Below, in pieces: positions 1 to 8,499 of a stretch of DNA of 64,000 bases. The stretch covers positions 53,266 to 117,265 of the forward strand of contig NZ_FBWL01000165.1 in assembly GCF_001517425.1 (NCBI RefSeq). The letters run 5' to 3'. Position numbers and translations under genes: made by a program. Under the pieces are notes generated by a model that was not told the origin of the DNA, did no database searches, and saw only the letters and a list, made by a program, of their open reading frames with translations. This stretch comes from Clostridium sp. C105KSO13. GTDB lineage: Bacteria; Bacillota; Clostridia; Lachnospirales; Lachnospiraceae. How positions within the stretch are numbered: the stretch's first letter is position 1; each line of letters begins with the position of its first letter.

Positions 1-571
1 CCGTATAAATATCACCGGGGCCTATAATCATCCCAATTCGTGTATGACCAGCCAGAATCAGTTTTTCCACGGCATCTCTGACAGCGCTTTCATTATCCAC
101 AAGAACGCAGTCACATTCTATCCCTTTTAGTTCTCTGTCAATTAACACAACAGGTTTTCCCCCATTGATAAACTTCTTCAGGTAAGTTCCCCGCTTGCCG
201 GAAGGCATAATGATCAGGCCGTCCACACGTCTGTGGAACAAAAATTCTACTGCCTCTTCCTCTCTTTTTTCATCGCTGCGGCAGTCACATACAATTGTGG
301 CATACCCCCGGCTTCTAAGTAAGTCTTCAACTTCTGTAATAATCTGTGTGCAGAAAGCAATATTTAATTCCGGAAGAATAACCCCTATAGTCTTGGTCCT
401 GTTGGTCTTTAGTCCCCGGGCCACTTCATTGACCTCAAAATGAAGTTCTTCTATTGCCTCTTCTATCTTAATCCGGTTCTTTTCTCTTACATTCCCCCCA
501 TTTAAATAGGAAGAAATTGTTGCAAGACCAAGCCCCGTCTTTTTCGCGATGTCCTTCATTGTTGCCGCCAT
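1..571 (-). CDS. LacI-family transcriptional regulator, C-terminus cut by window edge
   Basis: About 190 residues are present. The N-terminus is a LacI helix-turn-helix (MKDIAKKTGLGLATISSYLN), followed by the start of a periplasmic-binding-protein-like sensor domain (GVILPELN, ending near GHTRIGMIIGPGD). I chose the ATG at 571 because it gives the usual few residues before the helix-turn-helix; an ATG at 559 is possible, and the ribosome binding site is weak. The gene follows the aldolase gene (618-1469) on the same strand with a gap of about 46 bp, so both probably come from the promoter whose start region carries the 1492-1511 palindrome. That palindrome is likely this regulator's own operator, which would make it an autoregulated local repressor. 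The effector sugar is unknown. Confidence 0.85.
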   Translation of the reverse strand, partial: MAATMKDIAKKTGLGLATISSYLNGGNVREKNRIKIEEAIEELHFEVNEVARGLKTNRTKTIGVILPELNIAFCTQIITEVEDLLRSRGYATIVCDCRSDEKREEEAVEFLFHRRVDGLIIMPSGKRGTYLKKFINGGKPVVLIDRELKGIECDCVLVDNESAVRDAVEKLILAGHTRIGMIIGPGDIYT

Positions 572-617
572 GATTAGTTCCCTGCCTTTGTTCTTCTTTT
601 ACTACTCTTTTAAACAG

Positions 618-1469
618 CTATTTTGCTTTTCCGTCGCATCCGCACACTTTCATACGATCCATAACAAGATTTTTAACTGCCTCCATACCTACAACTCCAA
701 GTTTTTTCGGATCAAAGGTTTCCGGATGCTCCGCTAGAAGCCTCTTGACAGCATCTGTATAAGCTGCCCGCAGTTCTGTTGCAAAATTTGCCTTACACAT
801 ACCCCTTCGAATACAATCCCTTACGTCTTCATCACTTAAACCAGAGCCTCCGTGAAGAACCAGCGGAACAGATACCAATTCTTTCACAGCGGAAACTCTC
901 TCTTTGTCCAATACCGGAGTGCCTACATAGAATCCGTGGGCTGTTCCGATTGCGATGGCAAGCGAAGAAACTTCTGTTCTATCGACAAATTCTTTTGCCT
1001 CCTTAGGATCCGTATTCGTATCTGCCTCTGCCTCTGTATCATCTTCCTTGCCGCCTACCTTGCCAAGCTCAGCCTCAACCGGGATACCGCATGCCTTTGC
1101 CACATCCACAACCTTTTTGGTGACTGCAATGTTGTCCTCGAAGCTCTCGTGGGAGCCATCTATCATTACAGAAGTATATCCTGCCTTGATTGCCTGAATT
1201 GCCAGCTCAAAACTGTTGCCGTGATCAAGATGCAGACACACCGGAACTGTAGCTTTCTTTGCCTCCGCAGCCACAATTGCAAAGTATGTCTCCATGGAGC
1301 CATACTTGATTGTAGACCCTGTAGTCTGCAGCATCACCGGTGCACGCAATTCCTCTGCAGCGGCAATGACGGCCTTGACCATCTCCATGTTCTCCACATT
1401 AAAAGCCCCTACTGCATAACTGCCCTTCTGGGCATCCTGTAACATTTGTTCTGATGTAACTAATGGCAT
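618..1469 (-). CDS. Class II ketose-bisphosphate aldolase (GatY/FbaA family)
   Basis: A 283-residue protein of the zinc-dependent class II fructose/tagatose-bisphosphate aldolase family. Visible family motifs are the zinc-binding HLDHG near residue 80, the glycine-rich GKVGGKED loop, GTAHG, and VLHGGSG near residue 210. These enzymes reversibly join DHAP to glyceraldehyde-3-phosphate or a related aldehyde in the cytosol. Fructose-, tagatose- or other ketose-bisphosphate specificity cannot be told from motifs. The ATG at 1469 has TCCTCC (AGGAGG) just upstream on the coding strand. It is the first gene after a clear promoter and operator and is followed by the LacI gene. Because it lies next to the rhamnose genes it could help recycle DHAP, but separate control by a LacI protein suggests its own sugar. 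Confidence 0.85.
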   Translation of the reverse strand: MPLVTSEQMLQDAQKGSYAVGAFNVENMEMVKAVIAAAEELRAPVMLQTTGSTIKYGSMETYFAIVAAEAKKATVPVCLHLDHGNSFELAIQAIKAGYTSVMIDGSHESFEDNIAVTKKVVDVAKACGIPVEAELGKVGGKEDDTEAEADTNTDPKEAKEFVDRTEVSSLAIAIGTAHGFYVGTPVLDKERVSAVKELVSVPLVLHGGSGLSDEDVRDCIRRGMCKANFATELRAAYTDAVKRLLAEHPETFDPKKLGVVGMEAVKNLVMDRMKVCGCDGKAK

Positions 1470-1491
1470 ATGTATTATCCTCCTTTGAGTG

Positions 1492-1511
1492 AAACCGAAA
1501 CGTTTCGGTTT
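1492..1511. promoter_or_regulatory. LacI-type operator, perfect 20-bp palindrome
   Basis: The sequence AAACCGAAACGTTTCGGTTT is a perfect inverted repeat centred on CG, as expected for a LacI-family dimer. It lies between the -10 of the 1525-1553 promoter and the aldolase start codon, where a bound repressor would block transcription. The adjacent LacI gene (1-571) is the obvious candidate to bind it. Confidence 0.8.
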
Positions 1512-1524
1512 GCTTTATGTTTAT

Positions 1525-1553
1525 ATGATAATCTTGTTTTCTTAACTTGTCAA
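1525..1553 (-). promoter_or_regulatory. Sigma-A promoter of aldolase-lacI operon
   Basis: On the minus strand TTGACA (1548-1553) and TATCAT (1525-1530) are separated by 17 bp, close to the sigma-A consensus. The operator palindrome begins 14 bp downstream of the -10, around the transcription start. Confidence 0.6.
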
Positions 1554-1561
1554 TACGCAAA

Positions 1562-1602
1562 ATAAACGGAAAACCCTCCCCACAAAAAGGCTTTCCGTTT
1601 AT
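1562..1602 (-). terminator. Probable terminator after rhaM
   Basis: An 11-bp perfect stem (ATAAACGGAAA / TTTCCGTTTAT) with a 19-nt loop lies downstream of rhaM and upstream of the next promoter. The T-tract is short, so efficiency is uncertain. Confidence 0.5.
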
Positions 1603-1664
1603 CTTGTGCACATTGTCTGCACTGATATGTGTCATTCTAATATAAGCATGATATAGATCTTTGT

Positions 1665-1979
1665 TTAATCCAGGTGAAATACAGGCGTAAGATCTATGGA
1701 TACCGGACTATTGTCCGGGTTTGTCTCCATAATGTCTGCCATATAGTCCCACCATTTGCGATTAATTTCTGTATCAGCACTTTTTGCCCACTTTTCTTCA
1801 TCCTCCAGCTCAATATAGCCATAGAGAATATTAGTTTCTCCGTCAAGGAATATGGAATAATTAGAGCCTCCGTACTCATGAATCATATCTTTCATCTCCG
1901 GCCAGAGGGCAGTATGCCGCTTGGCATACTCCTCCTCCATTCCCGGATATAGTTTCATTTTAAAACTTTTTCTAACCAT
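1665..1979 (-). CDS. rhaM: L-rhamnose mutarotase
   Basis: A 104-residue protein matching RhaM along its whole length. It interconverts the alpha and beta anomers of L-rhamnose to supply RhaA with its preferred form. Family marks seen: start MVRKSF, YAKRHTALWPEM with the catalytic His near residue 22, RKWWDYM, and the C-terminal NPDNSPVS. GGAGG sits 6 bp before the ATG at 1979. It is the last gene of the ABC importer operon, 88 bp after the binding-protein gene and separated from it by a long hairpin. Its presence is the best evidence that the adjacent importer carries L-rhamnose. Confidence 0.95.
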   Translation of the reverse strand: MVRKSFKMKLYPGMEEEYAKRHTALWPEMKDMIHEYGGSNYSIFLDGETNILYGYIELEDEEKWAKSADTEINRKWWDYMADIMETNPDNSPVSIDLTPVFHLD

Positions 1980-1990
1980 TTTTTGCCTCC

Positions 1991-2065
1991 ATGATACCTA
2001 TGGAGTCCAAGGTCATGCTTTTTCATGCAAGCATGAACCGCATGACCTTTTGGCCCTGGTATCAT
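1991..2065 (-). promoter_or_regulatory. Intercistronic stem-loop between binding-protein gene and rhaM
   Basis: An outer stem (ATGATACC / GGTATCAT, 1991-1998 and 2058-2065) encloses an inner stem (AAGGTCATGC / GCATGACCTT) and a central GCATGAA repeat. It fills most of the gap between the transporter genes and rhaM. Such structures often stabilise the upstream message or weaken read-through; there is no strong T-tract, so I do not call it a full terminator. Confidence 0.5.
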
Positions 2066-2066
2066 T

Positions 2067-3128
2067 TTAGTATACGTCTTTCCACTCGTCAATATTAGAA
2101 GAATCGAATTTGAAAGGAGCACCTAAAATAATTTCTGTACCACCGTCATCTGCATCTACCACTTCATAATCGCCCATGTCTCCAGCGGTAAACTTGTCTC
2201 CGCTCTTTCCTGTGATTGTTCCGTCGACCAGTGCCATTGATGTATAAGCGCTAAGACTTCCGACATCACTTGGGTTCCACAGGAACATATACGGACAGGA
2301 ATGAGAATCATCATCGCCGATATACTCAGCCATCTCTGAAGGAAGTCCGAGTCCTGTCAGTTTTACAGAAGATTTTTCATCCTGAAGAACTTTAGCAGCT
2401 GCATTGATACCTACTGTTGTAGGAGCGCAGATAGCCTTCAAATCTGGGTATTTTGACAGCAGAGCCTGTGTCTGATCTGTAGATTTCTGCGGTTCGTCAT
2501 CACCGTAAGCAACCTCTACAAGTTCCAATTTGGAATACTTGTCATCTTTCATAACTTCTTTCATTGCATCAATCCATGCATTCTGATTTGTTGCCTGAGA
2601 TGTAGCTGAAAGAATTGCCCACTGGCCTTCTCCGCCTGTGATATCTAAAACGGCATCCATCAGAGCCTGACCGATTTCTTTATTACCAGCCTGATTTACA
2701 AATGTCTGGCGGCTGTCAGGATTTGTCTTGGAGTCCAGACAGGATACTTTGATTCCTGCATCCATGGCTTCTTCCAATGATGCCTGCAGAGCATTTTCGT
2801 CATTACCTGCAATTGCTATTGAATCAACTCCCTGAGAAATCAGTGACTGAATGACAGACACCTGTGCATCTGCTGTTGCAGCCTCAGGATGTTTTACAAT
2901 ACACTCTCCACCTTCTGCCTCGATTACCTTCTGGAATCCTTCTGCTTCTTTCTCATTGTAAGGATTTCCTGCGGATTTTGTCACGATGGCATAAGTTTTC
3001 TTTCCGGACTCTTTGGATGTGTCGCTTGATTTTGAATCTGAGCTTCCGGAATCTTTTCCTCCGCAGCCAACAGCCAAAGTCGCTGCCATTGCTACGCATA
3101 ACAGAACACTTAAAACTTTTTTCTTCAT
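2067..3128 (-). CDS. Sugar ABC transporter substrate-binding lipoprotein (probable rhamnose)
   Basis: A 353-residue secreted lipoprotein. The signal peptide MKKKVLSVLLCVAMAATLAVGC has its lipobox cysteine at 22 and is followed by a Gly/Ser/Lys-rich linker. The rest is a pentose/hexose-type periplasmic-binding fold (AIVTKSAGNPYNEKEAEGF, GVDSIAIAGND, CLDSKTNPD). It captures sugar outside the membrane and delivers it to the permeases at 3203-5208. The protein resembles the RhaS binding proteins of rhamnose importers, and the operon ends with rhaM. A small hairpin (CACC AAAA GGTG) lies between the permease stop and this start, common before highly expressed binding proteins. Specificity for L-rhamnose is inferred from context. 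Confidence 0.85.
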   Translation of the reverse strand: MKKKVLSVLLCVAMAATLAVGCGGKDSGSSDSKSSDTSKESGKKTYAIVTKSAGNPYNEKEAEGFQKVIEAEGGECIVKHPEAATADAQVSVIQSLISQGVDSIAIAGNDENALQASLEEAMDAGIKVSCLDSKTNPDSRQTFVNQAGNKEIGQALMDAVLDITGGEGQWAILSATSQATNQNAWIDAMKEVMKDDKYSKLELVEVAYGDDEPQKSTDQTQALLSKYPDLKAICAPTTVGINAAAKVLQDEKSSVKLTGLGLPSEMAEYIGDDDSHSCPYMFLWNPSDVGSLSAYTSMALVDGTITGKSGDKFTAGDMGDYEVVDADDGGTEIILGAPFKFDSSNIDEWKDVY

Positions 3129-3202
3129 GCTTTCTTTTCCTCCCTTTTGGAATTTGTTTTATACGAAACACCTTTTGGTGCTTTGTATCAATTTGAATGA
3201 AA

Positions 3203-4213
3203 TTACTTTGCCGCTGCCGTCTTTTTCTTTAATTTCACTTCTCCGCTGATGTTTGGCAGAAGTACTGCCAGAATCAAAAGTGCACCAAGTATAATTAAAA
3301 TCAGCTGCGGGTTCATGTTAATTTGTCCAAGACCAATTCTCAGACAGATGATGATAAAGCCAGAAATAATGCCACCCTGTAGTCTTCCTTTTCCGCCTGC
3401 CGTAGAAATTCCTCCAAATACAGCCATTGCGATTGCATCCATTTCAAAACCATTTCCTGTGGTAGTATTAGCTCCGTAAAGAACAGATGTAAGGAATAGT
3501 GCAGCAAGTCCTGCCATGAATCCCATTGCAGTGTAAATAATCAGACGTATCTTCTGCACATGGATTCCCGAATAATAAGCAGCACTGCTGTTAGAGCCTA
3601 TCGCATACACACTTCTGCCAAATGTGGTCTTACTCAACACCACAGTAAATATAACAGCAAATATTGCTACCACAAACAGAATATATGGTATTGTACCAAC
3701 CTTGCCTGCAATCATACGAAAGCCTTCTGTATTACTCAGAGAAACAGACCCGCCGCTTCCCAGTGAAATCTCTGCAATACCTCTGAAAACAATCTGCGTA
3801 CCCAAAGTTACAATCATAGGGGGCAGTTCTGTAAACTTTGTTAGAATCAGCCCATTAATGAATCCACAAAGTGTACCTACCAGCAATGCTACAAGGACCA
3901 CTACTATAAACGACCATTCTTTATTGCTGGCCATGCATGTCATAGTAGCTGAAAGACACACAATCGCGCCTACTGAAATATCAATTTCACCAAGTATCAG
4001 GATATAGGCCATGGGAAGCAGCAAAAACATCTCTGTAAGATATTTCGGCATTTCTCTCAAAACACTTGAGAACTGATAACTCGGGGAGATACTCAAACAA
4101 AAAACATTAATTAAGATAAACACTACGACCAACATTGTTTCCCAGCAAAGTAAGGTCTTCTTCCATGACTTGTCCGGTACGTTGGCAATCGTTCTTCCTG
4201 ATTTTCCTGCCAT
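3203..4213 (-). CDS. Sugar ABC transporter permease (RhaQ/RbsC family)
   Basis: A 336-residue integral membrane protein of the BPD_transp_2 family with about nine to ten hydrophobic segments. The family signature EIDISVGAIVCLSA is present, with GGISTAGGKGRLQGG near the C-terminus. It forms half of the membrane channel with the permease at 4216-5208. The ATG at 4213 lies 2 bp after the previous stop, and GGGAG overlaps the end of that gene, so the two are translationally coupled. Confidence 0.9.
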   Translation of the reverse strand: MAGKSGRTIANVPDKSWKKTLLCWETMLVVVFILINVFCLSISPSYQFSSVLREMPKYLTEMFLLLPMAYILILGEIDISVGAIVCLSATMTCMASNKEWSFIVVVLVALLVGTLCGFINGLILTKFTELPPMIVTLGTQIVFRGIAEISLGSGGSVSLSNTEGFRMIAGKVGTIPYILFVVAIFAVIFTVVLSKTTFGRSVYAIGSNSSAAYYSGIHVQKIRLIIYTAMGFMAGLAALFLTSVLYGANTTTGNGFEMDAIAMAVFGGISTAGGKGRLQGGIISGFIIICLRIGLGQINMNPQLILIILGALLILAVLLPNISGEVKLKKKTAAAK

Positions 4214-4215
4214 AA

Positions 4216-5208
4216 TTACATCTCCCTTTCTTTAAGATTGTTCTTATCCATTACACGTTGTGTTATAACATTTAGGATAACCACAACTAATATGATAATG
4301 CCTTTTACAGTATTTTGTGCAATAGCGTCAATTCCAACAAGAGGGAGTGCTTTTGCAATAATTGCCAGAATCAGGGATCCTAAGAATGCTCCGACGACAC
4401 TTCCCCGGCCGCCAGTCATGCTGACACCGCCGATTACACAGGCAGCGATAACATCCATCTCTTTTGCGTACAGCATATTCGGCTGTGCAGAAGAATAAAC
4501 TGCGACAGCCAGGGCGCCGCATAATCCTGCGAGAGTTCCCATTACAACATATACCATAAGTTCTACATTGGAAGTATTGATACCTGAAATGGATGCCGCC
4601 TCACGGTTACTGCCCACAGCATATATCTTCCGTCCAATCTTTGTCCACTTCATCACAACAAAGAAAATGATGTAGCAGAGAATCATAATCAGCACTACAT
4701 TGTTGATTCCCAGTACTTTGCCAAGAGCAAAGTTTTTAAATGTCCCCAGGTTCTCGGCACTTGCCCACTGACTGTTTCCTATCATATATGCCATACCTCT
4801 GTATATGTACATAAAGCCCATGGTGGCAATAATCGGAAGTACCTTTCCCTTTGCAATTACAAGGCCGATAATCAGCCCGCATACTGCCCCAATTCCTATT
4901 GCAATCAGGAACAGTAAAAATGTATTTTCAACCTTATGATATTTAAGCAGCATCCCGACTGTCATGCCTGAAAAGGCAAGCGTGGAAGCAACAGAAATAT
5001 CGATTCCGCCGATCAGCAGTACTCCCAGCATACCAAGTGTCATAATCATAATAACCGCATTGTTCTTCAGCATGTCTGAAATAGATTTCAGCGTCAGAAA
5101 TGAAGGGCTTCTAAACGAAATAACCGCGCAGAGAATGATTAGGACAATCAGTAAGCTTGCTTCACGGGAACCGGTAATTGTTTTCCAGATAGATTTGTTT
5201 TCTTTCAT
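4216..5208 (-). CDS. Sugar ABC transporter permease (RhaP/RbsC family)
   Basis: A permease of about 330 residues, paralogous to the next gene, with GGIDISVASTLAFSGM and GGVSMTGGRGSVVG motifs and multiple membrane helices. I place the start at the ATG at 5208 because AAGGAGG (5220-5226), overlapping the ATPase stop, stands 11 bp before it. The in-frame ATG at 5217 is only 2 bp from that site. The longer open frame back to 5280 lies inside the ATPase gene. Two different permease genes rather than one homodimer is typical of rhamnose and autoinducer-2 importers. Confidence 0.88.
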   Translation of the reverse strand: MKENKSIWKTITGSREASLLIVLIILCAVISFRSPSFLTLKSISDMLKNNAVIMIMTLGMLGVLLIGGIDISVASTLAFSGMTVGMLLKYHKVENTFLLFLIAIGIGAVCGLIIGLVIAKGKVLPIIATMGFMYIYRGMAYMIGNSQWASAENLGTFKNFALGKVLGINNVVLIMILCYIIFFVVMKWTKIGRKIYAVGSNREAASISGINTSNVELMVYVVMGTLAGLCGALAVAVYSSAQPNMLYAKEMDVIAACVIGGVSMTGGRGSVVGAFLGSLILAIIAKALPLVGIDAIAQNTVKGIIILVVVILNVITQRVMDKNNLKEREM

Positions 5209-5224
5209 CTTTCCCATTTCCTCC

Positions 5225-6715
5225 TTACTTTGATTTTTCCATGGACAACTCAAGTATTCCCTCCTGAGTTGCTTCGGCACGGTTCAGTTCACCGGTTACT
5301 TTGCCGTTGCACATAGCCACGATCCTGTCACTCATGCCAAGAATTTCCGGCATTTCTGAAGATATCAGGACAATAGCATAGCCTAACTTTGCAAGATCTC
5401 CCATGATCTGATATATCTCGGCCTTTGCTCCGACATCGACCCCCTTTGTAGGCTCATCCATGATGACAACTTTCATCTTCTGTCCCAGAGCTTTGGCAAC
5501 CACCACTTTCTGCTGGTTACCGCCGGAAAGTGAAGATGCCGGGTCAAAAATAGTCACAGCTTTTGTATCTACATCTTCCAGGAGCTTTTTTGCTGCCTCC
5601 CGTTCCTTTTTCTCATCAGCAAAACCTTTTTTCGCATACTTGCCCATTGTCGGCAGGGTTACATTTCTTCCAAGTCCCCAGCTCATAATAAGACCATCCT
5701 TCTGTCTGTCTTCCGGCAAAAGAATAATTCCCTGATTCATAGCATCTGAAGGCTGCTTAATATGTATGGCTTTTCCCTCTAAGAACACCTTGCCCTCATC
5801 CGGCTTTGTAATTCCACATATACTCTCCACCACTTCGGTCCGCCCTGCGCCAACCAGGCCTGTAAGTCCCACAATCTCTCCTGCGTGGACACTAAAAGAA
5901 ACATCTTTGAAATATCCTACTCTGGAAAGTCCTTCGACTCTCAACACCTCCGGTCCAAGCTGAACCTCCGGCTTCGGGAACAGATCACTGATCTCCCGAC
6001 CTACCATAGCTTTAATCAAATCTGCATTCGTGATTTCATTTACATCATACGTGCCGATATACTTTGAATCACGTAACACCGTAACTCTGCTTGCCAGACG
6101 GTACATATCTTCAAAACGGTGGGAAATAAATATTATGGAAACATCATCTTCCCTGAGTTTATCAACAATCCTGTACAGTTTTTCAGACTCACTGTTTGTC
6201 AGTGACGCTGTGGGCTCGTCCAGGATAATAATCTGGGCGTTGGTGGAAAGTGCTTTGGCAATCTCAACCATCTGCTGCTGCGCAACGCTCAAAGCCCCCA
6301 TCTCATCTGTGGGCTTAAAATCAGCATCCAGCTGGGACAATAATTTCCCTGTCTCTTCATTCATCTTTTTCCACTGGATCAGGCCGCTCTTTATGATCTC
6401 ATGCCCCATAAAAATATTCTCTGCCACTGTCAGATCCGGGTAAGATGTGGGATGCTGGTAAACAGCTGCAATTCCAGCCGCCTGCGCGTCTCTGGGGCCT
6501 TTAAAGGATACCTTTTTTCCATCCAGAAACATCTCGCCTTCTTCTGCTTTATGTACACCGGTTATTACCTTAATAAAAGTGGATTTCCCCGCTCCGTTCT
6601 CGCCCATCAACGCATGGACCTCACCTTTCTTGAGCTGGAAATGCACATTGTCCAATGCTTTTACACCAGGAAATATCTTCGTAATACCTTTTAATTCCAA
6701 AACATATTCAGACAC
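5225..6715 (-). CDS. Sugar ABC transporter ATPase, tandem domains
   Basis: A 496-residue double ATPase of the RbsA/MglA class powering import of the sugar. The first half has Walker A GENGAGKST, signature LSVAQQQ and Walker B IIILDEPT. The second half has the usual degenerate Walker A (GLVGAGRTE), signature LSGGNQQK and VIMDEPTKGVD. The start is a GTG at 6715, reading VSEYVLELKG; it has AAGGAGG 7 bp upstream, while the longer frame to 6784 lacks a ribosome binding site. First gene of the importer operon, divergent from the two-component system at 6931-10523 that probably controls it. Confidence 0.92.
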   Translation of the reverse strand: MSEYVLELKGITKIFPGVKALDNVHFQLKKGEVHALMGENGAGKSTFIKVITGVHKAEEGEMFLDGKKVSFKGPRDAQAAGIAAVYQHPTSYPDLTVAENIFMGHEIIKSGLIQWKKMNEETGKLLSQLDADFKPTDEMGALSVAQQQMVEIAKALSTNAQIIILDEPTASLTNSESEKLYRIVDKLREDDVSIIFISHRFEDMYRLASRVTVLRDSKYIGTYDVNEITNADLIKAMVGREISDLFPKPEVQLGPEVLRVEGLSRVGYFKDVSFSVHAGEIVGLTGLVGAGRTEVVESICGITKPDEGKVFLEGKAIHIKQPSDAMNQGIILLPEDRQKDGLIMSWGLGRNVTLPTMGKYAKKGFADEKKEREAAKKLLEDVDTKAVTIFDPASSLSGGNQQKVVVAKALGQKMKVVIMDEPTKGVDVGAKAEIYQIMGDLAKLGYAIVLISSEMPEILGMSDRIVAMCNGKVTGELNRAEATQEGILELSMEKSK

Positions 6716-6816
6716 CGTGTTTTCCTCCTTGCATGCTTTATCATTAGTAAGTGTAACAATTATGAACATTTTGTTAAACAGCAAAATATTTTGATTTTGG
6801 GTAAATTATTTTTGTG

Positions 6817-6844
6817 TTGATTTTTACGTGGATTTTGTTAGAAT
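6817..6844 (+). promoter_or_regulatory. Promoter of two-component operon
   Basis: TTGATT (6817-6822) and TAGAAT (6839-6844) are separated by 16 bp in the 215-bp divergent region, about 90 bp before the response regulator start. The oppositely directed promoter for the importer must lie in the same region, but no good match stands out. Confidence 0.45.
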
Positions 6845-6930
6845 AAAGGTATATGTGATGTATGCAGTCACAATCGGCAGATCTTATGTTTGATAACTGA
6901 AGGGCCACCATAGAAGGAGAGTTATGTATT

Positions 6931-8499
6931 ATGAAATTATTAATTGTCGATGATGAAGAATTGACCCGTGAAGGCCTTATTGCCTCTTTGGACTGGGAGT
7001 CTCTGGGCGTTGCACAAATCCTTCAGGCCGATGACGGAATACATGCTCTTAATATTGCCCACTTGCAAAAACCCGACATTATACTATGTGATGTCCGAAT
7101 GCCACGTATGGATGGAATACAGTTGGTAGAGCGTCTGGAAGAGTTTCTGCCCGATACCAGTGTAATCTTTATGAGCGGTTATTCTGACAAGGAATATCTA
7201 AAAGCAGCCATTAAACTGAAAGCTATAAACTATGTGGAGAAACCCCTGGATCCTCTGGAAATTAAAGAAGCAGTTCTGGAGGCAAAAGAAAGACGTCAGC
7301 AGAAAAGGCGTACACGCCTGAATGAGAATCTTTACTCTATGGAAACCACCTCTCATCTGGCTCTCCTTTTTACTAAGCCTTTCAAGGAAAATGTTGAGAA
7401 GATATCGCAGCTGACAGATGAACTTTCTCTCCGTCTGAAGCCCGGGAGCAGCTTCACGACATACATTATAAAACTGAAGACAAACGAACCCGACAGCTCT
7501 TTACTCAGTAATATTCGCAATGATTTTTCTGATTTTCTTGCTCATTATCATCTTCAGGCTCTTTACATCCAGCTTCACGCAATCTACCATGTGTTTCACA
7601 TTATTGGAAACTACGAGCCATCTTCGACTGCTTTTAACGCCATCGAGCAATATTTGAAAGAACAGTTTTATACCTTTGGGGATGCCTTTATCGGCCGGGG
7701 TGAGACAGTGGCAGGTGTTGGGAAAGTTTATCACTCTTACACAACTGCTGTTGTGGCATTGCAGAGCAGTTTCTTTTTTGAACCTGGAACCATTCTTTCT
7801 GTGTCTGATATGAGGACATCTCCTGCCACCCACGGTGCCGGAGATTATATGGAGGATATTACTCTGCACTTTGCGGAAGCGCTCCTGACGGGTGATCGGG
7901 GGTCCTGTGAGAGCCTGCTTAAGGATCTTTATTCCAACTATTTTCAAAATTGCACGCTCTTTCCCAATCAGGTAAAAGATCTTTATTACAAGCTTTTCAT
8001 GAGCATCAATGACAGTCGTGTGAAGTTAAAGCTAAACTGGGAATCCGGAGAAGACAGCACACAGGAATGTATTATAGAGCACCTGGAAAACTGCTTCACC
8101 TATCAGGAACTCCATCAGATGCTTGTCTCCAAAACAGAGCATTTCTTCCAAAGTATTGATTCATATGTGCCAGAGGATTCTACTATATTTTTGATTAAGG
8201 ATTATATAAGTAAGAACTATACAAAGGATACTCTGTCTATTAAAGAAATCAGTGACCATGTGTTTCTTTCGGCTTCCTACATGTGCACCTATTTCAAAAA
8301 TCAAACCGGCAGTACTTTGAATCAATACCTGACAGAATACCGGATGGAAAAAGCGATGCAGCTTCTGGCGGATGTACGTTTCCAGATTGCAGACATTTCA
8401 TCAAAAGTAGGCTACAGCAATGGGAACTATTTCAGTAAAAGCTTCAAAAAGTTCACGGGATTATCTCCGTCAAAATACAGGGAGAAAATATTAAAATGA
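6931..8499 (+). CDS. AraC-type response regulator (YesN family)
   Basis: A 522-residue regulator with an N-terminal receiver domain (LIVDDEELTREG, phospho-acceptor Asp54 in LCDVRMPRMDG, Lys in NYVEKPLDPLE), a long central domain without clear motifs, and a C-terminal pair of AraC helix-turn-helices (about residues 415-520, ending KFTGLSPSKYREK). Phosphorylation by the kinase encoded next to it should activate DNA binding. The stop overlaps the kinase start by 4 bp (ATGA), so translation is coupled. It diverges from the rhamnose-type ABC importer and most likely activates it; no binding site could be assigned. Confidence 0.92.
   Translation: MKLLIVDDEELTREGLIASLDWESLGVAQILQADDGIHALNIAHLQKPDIILCDVRMPRMDGIQLVERLEEFLPDTSVIFMSGYSDKEYLKAAIKLKAINYVEKPLDPLEIKEAVLEAKERRQQKRRTRLNENLYSMETTSHLALLFTKPFKENVEKISQLTDELSLRLKPGSSFTTYIIKLKTNEPDSSLLSNIRNDFSDFLAHYHLQALYIQLHAIYHVFHIIGNYEPSSTAFNAIEQYLKEQFYTFGDAFIGRGETVAGVGKVYHSYTTAVVALQSSFFFEPGTILSVSDMRTSPATHGAGDYMEDITLHFAEALLTGDRGSCESLLKDLYSNYFQNCTLFPNQVKDLYYKLFMSINDSRVKLKLNWESGEDSTQECIIEHLENCFTYQELHQMLVSKTEHFFQSIDSYVPEDSTIFLIKDYISKNYTKDTLSIKEISDHVFLSASYMCTYFKNQTGSTLNQYLTEYRMEKAMQLLADVRFQIADISSKVGYSNGNYFSKSFKKFTGLSPSKYREKILK

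Noticed and set aside
1492..1511. Catabolite-responsive (CcpA) site
   Set aside because: The palindrome lacks the TGNAANCG...NCA pattern of cre sites and lies next to a LacI gene, so a dedicated operator fits better.
1399..1635. Minus-strand frame of 78 codons
   Set aside because: It spans the operator, promoter and terminator hairpin upstream of the aldolase and has no domain similarity.
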